DNA of 5,438 nucleotides from the NCBI GenBank assembly GCA_937944075.1, contig CALDZZ010000106.1, forward strand, positions 1 to 5,438, given 5' to 3'. Each line of letters starts with the position of its first letter. Position 1 is the stretch's first letter. Under the pieces are notes generated by a model. It was not told where the DNA came from, ran no database searches, and was given only the letters and a program-made list of their open reading frames with translations. Both the position numbers and the translations under genes were made by a program. Of the stretch, positions 1-5,240 are shown one piece after another. Source of the DNA: an uncultured Rhizobiaceae group bacterium. GTDB lineage: Bacteria; Pseudomonadota; Alphaproteobacteria; Rhizobiales; Rhizobiaceae.

Positions 1-36
1 AATGTCACTGACGTCTTTTCATTAAGGTGACAGGAC

Positions 37-66
37 TTGTATATGCCCTGACTTATACGGCATACT
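37..66 (+). promoter_or_regulatory. Possible promoter of the sulfur operon
   Basis: TTGTAT (37-42) and CATACT (61-66) are 18 bp apart and match the sigma-70 boxes at three and four of six positions. Between and around them lie a 6-bp inverted repeat, TATGCC (42-47) with GGCATA (59-64), and further upstream another, TGTCAC (3-8) with GTGACA (27-32). The stretch from 1 to 137 has no recognisable gene. An upstream plus-strand gene could end at a stop within the first 30 bases, but nothing shows that it does. The match is weak and the call is tentative. Confidence 0.25.
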
Positions 67-76
67 TGGACTAACG

Positions 77-108
77 CAGATTTGCCAATCAGTCTTGAGC
101 CAAATCTG
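77..108 (+). promoter_or_regulatory. Leader inverted repeat upstream of the sulfur operon
   Basis: A perfect 8-bp inverted repeat, CAGATTTG (77-84) and CAAATCTG (101-108), is separated by 16 nt. One further pair forms past a mismatch on the inner side. It ends 29 bases before the chosen ATG of the first transporter gene. A weak promoter can be drawn upstream (TTGTAT at 37-42, an 18-bp spacer, CATACT at 61-66), which would place the repeat right at or after the transcription start. It could be an operator for a persulfide- or sulfide-sensing repressor, or an RNA hairpin in the leader. Related operons are controlled by the ArsR-family repressor BigR, but I do not recognise a BigR or SqrR box here, and no regulator gene is in view. 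Confidence 0.45.
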
Positions 109-137
109 AAATACTTCATTTGATGCGGGGATTTGAG

Positions 138-578
138 ATGGAAACAGTAATAACACCCTTTACGCCAGGAATGTCATTTGCAGGCGGTCTTGCAATTGGT
201 CTGGGCGCCGTTTTGCTAATGGTTGGACTAGGCCGAATTCTAGGTGCAACCGGCATTATGAGTGGCTTGATCTTTGCGGAGAATAACGATGAGAGATCGT
301 GGCGACTTTTCATGGTTGCAGGAATGATACTCGCACCTTTGGCGATTTTGGCTGTAACAGGTGAAATGCCGGAAGTGAATGTACCGATTTCCCCAGCCAT
401 GATTATCATCGGTGGTATTATTGTAGGGTTTGGTGCCAGTCTTGGTTCAGGATGCACATCAGGGCATGGTGTTTGCGGCTTGTCGAGGTTGTCGGTTCGT
501 TCGCTTGTTGCAGTGCCAATATTTATGACGACTGCTGCAATCACCGTGTTTCTGCTTCGTCACGTGTTTGGAGGATAA
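138..578 (+). CDS. YeeE/YedE family sulfur-compound transporter, first half
   Basis: This is a 146-residue inner-membrane protein of the YeeE/YedE (DUF395, sulfur transport) family. Family members import thiosulfate or related sulfur species through conserved cysteines. Four hydrophobic segments are visible, at roughly residues 13-36, 57-74, 86-106 and 120-141. The family signature lies around residues 99-117 (GASLGSGCTSGHGVCG), with Cys106 and Cys113. Full-length YeeE is about twice this size, and here the gene is split, with the other half encoded immediately downstream. The start at 138 is preferred over ATG 123 or TTG 120 because GGGGA (127-131) sits 6 nt before it and because family members begin close to this point. 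The downstream persulfide dioxygenase supports a role in reduced-sulfur handling. The exact substrate (thiosulfate, sulfite or a persulfide product) cannot be read from the sequence. Confidence 0.88.
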   Translation: METVITPFTPGMSFAGGLAIGLGAVLLMVGLGRILGATGIMSGLIFAENNDERSWRLFMVAGMILAPLAILAVTGEMPEVNVPISPAMIIIGGIIVGFGASLGSGCTSGHGVCGLSRLSVRSLVAVPIFMTTAAITVFLLRHVFGG

Positions 579-582
579 GATC

Positions 583-1014
583 ATGCGATTATTATTTGCT
601 CTTCTCACTGGACTAGTATTTGGCATAGGCATTGCGCTTTCAGGCATGATGGATCCTGCCAAGGTTTTAAACTTTTTCGATGTTGCAGGAACGTGGGACC
701 CCAGTCTTGCCTTTGTAATGGGAGGAGCTTTGCTTGTCACTTTTTTCGGTTATCGAATGGTATGGAAAAGAACCAAACCGCTTTTTGCGGAAAGCTTCGA
801 TATTCCATCCGCTACGCTAATTGATAAAGACCTCGTAGTTGGCTCCGCACTCTTTGGAGTTGGATGGGGTGTTGCCGGGTTTTGTCCAGGCGCAGCAATT
901 CCAGCATTGGGAACCGGACGCTGGGAGGTCTTGTTGTTTCTCGTAGCAGTGGGAATTGGAATTTTCTTGCGCAGAGCCATCAACCTGACACCCGGCACCC
1001 AAAAGCCAGCCTGA
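583..1014 (+). CDS. YeeE/YedE-like transporter, second half (DUF6691 type)
   Basis: This is a 143-residue membrane protein, the partner of the preceding half-transporter. It shows hydrophobic segments at about residues 1-22, 40-60, 85-108 and 114-130. It also carries the G-x-G-W-G-x-x-G-F-C-P-G signature (residues 92-103) with Cys101, typical of the YeeE/YedE second half. An N-terminal region with LSGMMDPAKVLNFFD (residues 19-33) is also characteristic. The ATG at 583 follows the previous stop by 4 bp and has GGAGG (570-574) 8 nt upstream. That ribosome site lies inside the end of the first gene, so translation of the two is probably coupled. The two halves presumably assemble into one channel that positions cysteines from both chains along the path, by analogy with full-length YeeE. 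In other annotations such pairs appear as PmpA/PmpB-like or DUF6691 proteins. The substrate is inferred from family and context only. Confidence 0.87.
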   Translation: MRLLFALLTGLVFGIGIALSGMMDPAKVLNFFDVAGTWDPSLAFVMGGALLVTFFGYRMVWKRTKPLFAESFDIPSATLIDKDLVVGSALFGVGWGVAGFCPGAAIPALGTGRWEVLLFLVAVGIGIFLRRAINLTPGTQKPA

Positions 1015-1042
1015 ACATTCACGTCGGAATAGGAGTAAACAA

Positions 1043-1927
1043 ATGACTGATTATCCTGTAGACTTGGCCACTAAACCAGATGTTCAAGCATTCTTTGATG
1101 AGCAGACAAATACTATAAGCTATATCGTAAAGGATCCTGACAGCAATTCTTGCGCTATCATTGATAGCGTCATGGATATTGATTATGCAGCTGGCAGAAT
1201 AACCTTTGATCATGCCGATGAATTAATCCGTCAAATACAGGCGCGTGAGTTAAATCTTGAGTGGATAATCGAAACCCACGTACACGCTGATCACTTGAGT
1301 GCAGCACCTTACATTCAGGAAAGACTGGGTGGAAAAATCGGCGTTGGCTCAAAGATTACGGTCATTCAGGATGTCTTTGGAAAAATCTTCAACGAAGGAA
1401 CCGAATTTCAGCGAGATGGCAGCCAGTTCGATGCTCTCTTTGAGGATGGGAACATCTATAAAATTGGCAATATGAATTGCTTCACGATTTACACTCCGGG
1501 CCACACACCTGCATGCATGGTTCATGTTATGGGGGACGCGGCTTTTGTGGGGGACACATTATTCATGCCTGATGGCGGATCTGCACGATGTGATTTCCCG
1601 GGTGGTAGCGCAGAAGAGCTTTACGATTCCATTATGAAGGTTCTTTCCCTGCCGGATGAAACCCGTCTGTTTATGTGCCATGACTACGGACCTAACGGTC
1701 GGGATATCAAATGGGAAACAACCGTCGCAGATGAAAAGGCGCACAACATTCATGTTGGCGGTGGCAAGTCAAAAGAGGACTTCGTGAAGTTCAGGACTGA
1801 ACGAGACGCACAACTAGCCATGCCAAAACTCATCATTCCCTCATTACAGGTCAATATGAGAGCAGGTGAAGTGCCAAAGGATGAAGCCGGAAACCCAGTG
1901 TTGAAAGTGCCTGTTAACGGGTTGTGA
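1043..1927 (+). CDS. MBL-fold persulfide dioxygenase (ETHE1/Blh type)
   Basis: This is a 294-residue metallo-beta-lactamase-fold protein, probably a cytoplasmic non-heme iron dioxygenase that oxidises glutathione persulfide to sulfite and glutathione. Visible metal-site motifs are H79-x-H81-x-D83-H84 in ETHVHADHLSA, H154 in TPGHTP, D171 in VGDTLF and H213 in MCHDY. By analogy with ETHE1, H79, H154 and D171 should bind the single iron. The GGSARCDFPGGSAEELY block (residues 178-194) and the C-terminal QVNMRAGE...LKVPVNGL ending mark the Blh subgroup found in BigR-regulated operons, rather than a true beta-lactamase or glyoxalase II. There is no fused rhodanese domain and no truncation. The start is supported by AGGAG (1031-1035), 7 nt before the ATG. 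It is the third gene of the operon, 28 bp behind the transporter halves, which would supply or remove its sulfur substrates or products. Whether the persulfide carrier is glutathione or another thiol is not shown. Confidence 0.9.
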   Translation: MTDYPVDLATKPDVQAFFDEQTNTISYIVKDPDSNSCAIIDSVMDIDYAAGRITFDHADELIRQIQARELNLEWIIETHVHADHLSAAPYIQERLGGKIGVGSKITVIQDVFGKIFNEGTEFQRDGSQFDALFEDGNIYKIGNMNCFTIYTPGHTPACMVHVMGDAAFVGDTLFMPDGGSARCDFPGGSAEELYDSIMKVLSLPDETRLFMCHDYGPNGRDIKWETTVADEKAHNIHVGGGKSKEDFVKFRTERDAQLAMPKLIIPSLQVNMRAGEVPKDEAGNPVLKVPVNGL

Positions 1928-1949
1928 CACTTTACTTGGTCAACCCGTT
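1916..1949 (+). terminator. Inverted repeat at the end of the sulfur operon, possible terminator
   Basis: A perfect 9-bp inverted repeat, AACGGGTTG (1916-1924) with CAACCCGTT (1941-1949), has a 16-nt loop. Its left arm includes the last codons of the persulfide dioxygenase gene and overlaps the first base pairs before the TGA stop (1925-1927). It is followed by TTCTTAAGG rather than a clean run of T, so it is not a textbook intrinsic terminator. Its position between the operon and the separately promoted ligase gene fits a terminator or a 3'-end-stabilising hairpin. Confidence 0.5.
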
Positions 1950-1993
1950 CTTAAGGCTGGACTTAATAGGTTAAACTTGGATTTTATAGATAT

Positions 1994-2011
1994 TTAACGA
2001 ACTTACGTTAA
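1994..2011. promoter_or_regulatory. Palindromic operator candidate upstream of the ligase gene
   Basis: TTAACG (1994-1999) and CGTTAA (2006-2011) form a perfect 6-bp inverted repeat around a 6-bp spacer, 34 bp before the ligase ATG. A TATAGA box (1985-1990) lies just upstream, with only a weak -35 (CTTAAT at 1962-1967, 17-bp spacer). The palindrome would then overlap the transcription start, a usual place for a repressor site. The stretch 1928-2045 holds no gene. The regulator is unknown. Confidence 0.4.
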
Positions 2012-2045
2012 GGTAAAACTCATAGCGCAGATAAAGAGTTTTATC

Positions 2046-3683
2046 ATGAACACCCATAACCCTGAAATATTTTTCTCTTCCCAAACGCCATTTCACGGGT
2101 TTCATCTGGCGTGTCATCAGCATCCAAACCATGTGGCTCTGGAAATCGGTAACGAAACATGGACGTATACTGAACTCTTTCAGTCAGCATGTCGTTTGGC
2201 CAATGCTATCAAGGCGACAAACCCGGATGCGAAATCGCGTGACAAAACCATTCCCGGACTTATTGCTGTTTGTGGTTCAAGAACGTTGCCTGCCTACACG
2301 GGCACGCTTGCAGTTTTTGCTACAGGCCATGCGCATGTGGCTTTGAACCCCCAACATCCGCCAAAACGTTCGCTGGATATTCTTGACCAGTCCGGAGCTA
2401 GGATATTAATCGGGGATCATAAGTCTGTTGAGTTCATAAATACCATTGCAGACAGCTTTGACAGCACACTGAAAGTCTATCTGCCGGATGTCAGCAGAGA
2501 AGAACTTGCTTCACTTGCTCCAGCATTAAAGCCTGAGAACACTTTCACAGCAGAAGATATTGCAGGATATGATGACGAAATTGATCTGCCGTATCAGGAG
2601 CCTGATGATCTAGCCTATCTGGTTTTTACTTCCGGCAGTACAGGCAAGCCAAAGGGCGTTGCAATAAGTCACGGCAATCTCGCAAAATACATGGACAATT
2701 TCCGCCGTCTTGCTGCGCCCTTGCAGGAAGACCGGGTAGCAACTTCCTATGAGCTGACATTTGATGTTGCCTTGCATGACATGTTCAATGCCTGGTGGAG
2801 TGGCGCAACACTATGCGTGGTGCCGACACGGTCACTCATGGCACCAGGCCATTTCATCAGGAAAAAGCAAATCACCTATTGGTTCTCTGTCGCTTCAGTC
2901 GCCATCTTCATGCAACGGCAGGGTGTTTTAAAACCAGGGACGTTTCCGGACTTGCGCGTTGGAATGCTTTGTGGTGAGGCGCTTCCTGCCAAAACGGCAC
3001 AAGATTGGGCGAAAGCCACGCCTAATGCAGAACTGTATAACGTCTATGGTCCGACAGAAACCACTATGGAAATGGCATTCTATCGCTGGTCTGACGCTGC
3101 CTCGGTTGATGAATGTAAACGCGGTATTGTGCCAATTGGCATCCCGTTTGAAAATCATCAAAGCCTGCTTCTCGATGATGCAGGAAAAGAAGTTCATGGC
3201 GAAGGCAAGGGCGAGTTGTATTTGAACGGTCCTCAACTTGGACAAGGATACTGGAAAGACAAGAAACGCACGGACGAAACTTTTGTCACTCTCAAAAACC
3301 GTGACGGTGTCTGGTATAAAACCGGTGACCTTGTCGAAAGAGATGTTTCAGGCCTGTATCATTTCATTAGTAGGGTCGACCATCAGGTCAAGCTTCGTGG
3401 TAATCGCATTGAACTTGGAGAAGTCGAGGCTGCGTTGCGTGATACCGCCAACACCGATCTTGTTGCCGTAATCCCGTATCCGGTGATTGACGGCAGTGCC
3501 CAGGGACTCATTGCTTTTGTACCGTCCGATGTTGAGACTGAAAACCTTTTTGAAGAAATGGGTAAAATACTGCCTACCGCGATGGTGCCATCTGATATTA
3601 TCAAGATTGATAGTTTTCCACTCAATGCAAACAGCAAGATAGACCGTGGCAAGTTGACTGAGCTGTTACAGGCAGCTGAATGA
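2046..3683 (+). CDS. Stand-alone amino-acid adenylation enzyme, DltA-like ligase
   Basis: This 545-residue AMP-forming enzyme of the ANL superfamily uses ATP to activate a small acid as an adenylate and probably loads it on a carrier protein. Core motifs are complete and in order: FTSGSTGKPKG (194-204), FDVALHDMF (239-247), NVYGPTE (332-338), GELYLNGPQLGQGYW (389-403), YKTGDL (424-429), and SRVDHQVKLRGNRIELGEVE (442-461). A10-type LNANSKIDR (526-534) keeps Lys531 but has Ser530 where Gly is usual. Asp240 matches the Asp that holds the substrate amino group in NRPS adenylation domains. MLCGEALP (307-314) resembles DltA's FCGE motif, whose Cys influences D-alanine selection. No condensation, carrier or thioesterase domain is attached. 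AAAGAG (2033-2038) lies 7 nt before the ATG. The gene overlaps the GNAT gene by 4 bp, and a carrier gene lies nearby, which supports transfer to a separate carrier rather than to CoA. The substrate is unproven; a carboxylic acid cannot be excluded. Confidence 0.82.
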   Translation: MNTHNPEIFFSSQTPFHGFHLACHQHPNHVALEIGNETWTYTELFQSACRLANAIKATNPDAKSRDKTIPGLIAVCGSRTLPAYTGTLAVFATGHAHVALNPQHPPKRSLDILDQSGARILIGDHKSVEFINTIADSFDSTLKVYLPDVSREELASLAPALKPENTFTAEDIAGYDDEIDLPYQEPDDLAYLVFTSGSTGKPKGVAISHGNLAKYMDNFRRLAAPLQEDRVATSYELTFDVALHDMFNAWWSGATLCVVPTRSLMAPGHFIRKKQITYWFSVASVAIFMQRQGVLKPGTFPDLRVGMLCGEALPAKTAQDWAKATPNAELYNVYGPTETTMEMAFYRWSDAASVDECKRGIVPIGIPFENHQSLLLDDAGKEVHGEGKGELYLNGPQLGQGYWKDKKRTDETFVTLKNRDGVWYKTGDLVERDVSGLYHFISRVDHQVKLRGNRIELGEVEAALRDTANTDLVAVIPYPVIDGSAQGLIAFVPSDVETENLFEEMGKILPTAMVPSDIIKIDSFPLNANSKIDRGKLTELLQAAE

Positions 3684-4825
3684 CTTATGTTGTAAGGCCT
3701 GCAAGATTTGAAGATCAGGCTGCTGTCTCCGAACTACTGGGTAGTATTGGATGGATTACCCGTTCCCGCAAGGGTTGGGAATGGTTGTTTAAAGAGAACC
3801 CTTGTCGACGAAATCAGCCAGAGGATGCGCCCATAGGATGGGTGATTGAAGACAACCAAAAGCTGCATGGATACCTTGCCAATATTCATCTGGATTACAC
3901 AATGTCCGGCAATGATATAAAGGCTGTAGCTTGCTCCAATTACTATATTTCAGATGAAGCCCGAAGCATGGGATTTAAAATCATGTCCGAGTTTTTCCGT
4001 CAGAAAAACGTAGAGTTTTATATGTCTACGACCGCAAACAGTTTTAGTGCTCCCGTCTATAAAATGTTTAAGGCAGCATCTCCTGAAGACCCTTCATTTA
4101 GAAAGATACTTTTCTGGTTTGCAGACACCAAGGAATTGATCAGGGATGTTTGTCAAACTAAGAACTATATACCCAATGTGCTTGGCTCGTTGGCTCCGGT
4201 TTTGGCGCCTATAGTAAATTTTGCAACCATATTGACGGGTAGAAGAATACCAAAGGCAAAAAACTTCAAGGGTCAGATTCGCTATCTAAAAGTAGATGAA
4301 ATTGGAAAAGAGTTTGATGACTTATGGCAGGAATATCAGAAAGGTGATGCCTTAAAAGTGCGACGTGATGCTGAAATCTTGCGCTGGTATTTGTCTGATC
4401 CTGATTGTAATTCGAAAATTTCTCTCTTTGGTGCTTATGAGGACGATCGTTTGGTGGGGTATGCAATATGCGGAAAGCATCACGCCACACACGATGTAAT
4501 AGCTCAGTACAAGGTTATGGATATGGTGACGCTCCCAAACAGCAAGGATGTGACAGCCGCACTTTTGTCCAAGGCTCTTGAGCAGGCAAAAAGGGAAAAG
4601 GCAGGGCTACTCGTTGCTTCGCGTCTCAATGGAAAATTGGCGAGCACTTTTGATAAAATGGGGTCTTTGTCTATAGGTTTGAAGGAAACTGCACATTTTG
4701 CACGTTCAACAGATAAAGAGTTAATCAAAAAAGTTGTAGCTCAAGAAGGCTGGGAAGCCACCGGACTTGATGGAGATGGTTTATTCAGCCTGCTAAGCGT
4801 TGACGCAAAATCAAATGTGCTCTAG
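3680..4825 (+). CDS. Tandem GNAT-domain acyl/aminoacyl transferase, acceptor unknown
   Basis: This 381-residue soluble protein appears to be two GNAT folds joined by a linker. The N-terminal unit (about residues 1-150) opens with RPARFEDQAAVSELL, typical of GNAT strand 1 and helix 1. It has an acyl-CoA-loop-like segment, SDEARSMGFKIM (91-102), although the usual R/Q-x-x-G-x-G/A is degenerate, and NSFSAPVYKMF (120-130), matching the N..S..VY.K.F part of motif B. A linker (160-200) contains a hydrophobic stretch, LGSLAPVLAPIVNFATIL, too proline-broken to be a sure membrane helix. The second unit (about 200-345) has LRWYLSDPD (234-242) and LVGYAI (258-263). The C-terminus ends in GWEATGLDGDGLF (357-369). 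The ATG sits inside the ligase stop (ATGA overlap), so the two are translationally coupled. Double GNAT folds are also used by aminoacyl transferases such as the Fem family, which fits transfer of the ligase's product from the carrier. This is inference; ordinary acetyl-CoA chemistry remains possible. Confidence 0.72.
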   Translation: MTYVVRPARFEDQAAVSELLGSIGWITRSRKGWEWLFKENPCRRNQPEDAPIGWVIEDNQKLHGYLANIHLDYTMSGNDIKAVACSNYYISDEARSMGFKIMSEFFRQKNVEFYMSTTANSFSAPVYKMFKAASPEDPSFRKILFWFADTKELIRDVCQTKNYIPNVLGSLAPVLAPIVNFATILTGRRIPKAKNFKGQIRYLKVDEIGKEFDDLWQEYQKGDALKVRRDAEILRWYLSDPDCNSKISLFGAYEDDRLVGYAICGKHHATHDVIAQYKVMDMVTLPNSKDVTAALLSKALEQAKREKAGLLVASRLNGKLASTFDKMGSLSIGLKETAHFARSTDKELIKKVVAQEGWEATGLDGDGLFSLLSVDAKSNVL

Positions 4826-4830
4826 CTGGT

Positions 4831-5106
4831 TCAGGCAGGCTCTGATGCAGCCTGTGTAAAGGCATCAACAATGGATTTGACGCTACCAAGTTCTTCAGGG
4901 TCAATCATTAGGAAGTCAATTTCCTGACCAGCCTTTTCTTCAACATAAGCAAGCAACTCTGCCAAAGCTAGGCTGTCCAACATTCCTGAGTTGAACGGAT
5001 CTGTTTGGTCATTCACGGTTTCGTCTTTCCAGCCATTTTTAACCAGATACTGGCTAATGAATTCCTTAACGGCGCTGTCGATATGAGTTCGTAAACTATC
5101 AGTCAT
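4831..5106 (-). CDS. Phosphopantetheine acyl/aminoacyl carrier protein
   Basis: This 91-residue small acidic carrier protein has the attachment motif G41-M-L-D-S45-L46. Ser45 is the expected 4'-phosphopantetheine site. The following helix (AELLAYVEEKAGQEI, 49-63) and the DPEELGSVKSIVDAF stretch (69-83) match helices II-IV of carrier proteins. It is a little longer than DltC or AcpP (about 78 residues), mainly at the N-terminus. The gene is on the opposite strand and converges on the GNAT gene with only 5 bp between stops. It is the only carrier in view and probably the partner of the ligase, though the opposite orientation means separate transcription. The phosphopantetheinyl transferase must be encoded elsewhere. 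The ribosome site is weak (AAGTGAT shortly before the ATG). Whether it carries an amino acid or a fatty acyl group is not determined by the sequence. Confidence 0.85.
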   Translation of the reverse strand: MTDSLRTHIDSAVKEFISQYLVKNGWKDETVNDQTDPFNSGMLDSLALAELLAYVEEKAGQEIDFLMIDPEELGSVKSIVDAFTQAASEPA

Positions 5107-5138
5107 GACTTATCACTTGTTCAAAAAGGTTTTTGAGA

Positions 5139-5144
5139 ATTATA
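5139..5144 (-). promoter_or_regulatory. Second -10 box candidate near the carrier gene
   Basis: TATAAT on the minus strand lies 32 bases before the carrier ATG, giving a short leader of about 25 nt. The best -35 at 17 bp is AGGTTA, which is poor. The leader contains the near-palindrome TCAAAAA-GG-TTTTTGA (5121-5136). Confidence 0.3.
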
Positions 5145-5177
5145 AAACTTAATCGGCTGTATAACCTGATTGCATTG

Positions 5178-5183
5178 ATTATA
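5178..5183 (-). promoter_or_regulatory. -10 box candidate (TATAAT) upstream of the carrier gene
   Basis: Read on the minus strand this is a consensus TATAAT, 71 bases upstream of the carrier ATG. A convincing -35 is absent at 16-18 bp; the region there is occupied by the iterated GCGTT motif, which fits an activator-dependent promoter. A second TATAAT lies closer to the gene (5144-5139), also without a good -35. At least one of them is probably used, since the sulfatase gene ends more than 130 bp upstream. Confidence 0.35.
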
Positions 5184-5202
5184 TGCTGTTCTGCATAAAA
5201 AA

Positions 5203-5225
5203 GCGTTAAGGGCGTTATTTGCGTT
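5203..5225. repeat. Three GCGTT iterations with exact 9-bp period
   Basis: GCGTT occurs at 5203-5207, 5212-5216 and 5221-5225, separated each time by four A/T/G bases (AAGG, ATTT). It lies in the gap between the sulfatase stop and the carrier promoter candidates, about 20 bp upstream of the distal TATAAT. Short direct iterations like this are a common form of activator or response-regulator site, but the motif is not one I recognise. Confidence 0.4.
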
Positions 5226-5240
5226 TAGGCACACTTGGAA

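Noticed and set aside
1..30. End of an upstream gene on the plus strand
   Set aside because: Stop codons occur in all three frames within the first 30 bases, so at most a few codons would be visible and no frame can be chosen.
116..544. Minus-strand open frame of 142 codons opposite the first transporter gene
   Set aside because: It is Pro-, Ile- and Ser-rich with no family resemblance, and it mirrors the strongly conserved YeeE-type gene.
1043..1927. Antibiotic-hydrolysing metallo-beta-lactamase
   Set aside because: The ETHVHADHLSA motif, the CHDY histidine, the C-terminal VNMRAGE block and the sulfur-transporter neighbours place it with persulfide dioxygenases, not with drug-hydrolysing enzymes.
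2928..3245. Open frame of 105 codons on the minus strand inside the ligase gene
   Set aside because: It lies wholly within a well-supported gene, shows no recognisable motif, and is Arg-, Phe- and Cys-rich in the way antisense frames are.
2046..3683. Acyl-CoA synthetase for fatty acids
   Set aside because: The substrate-binding Asp240, the DltA-like CGE Cys, the NVYGPTE motif and the nearby carrier favour an amino-acid-type adenylation enzyme. CoA ligation was kept only as a minor alternative.
4836..4854. Bidirectional intrinsic terminator between the convergent genes
   Set aside because: The stem is only 6 bp, lies inside the carrier coding sequence, and has no T tract on either side.
5121..5136. 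TCAAAAA-GG-TTTTTGA as a hairpin terminator or attenuator
   Set aside because: The 2-nt loop is too small for the full stem and the arms are A/T only. It may be a protein site or chance in an AT-rich leader.
5182..5197. TATGC/GCATA inverted repeat as a shared operator with TATGCC/GGCATA at 42-64
   Set aside because: The two have different spacers (6 and 11 bp) and only a 5-bp common core, which is expected by chance.
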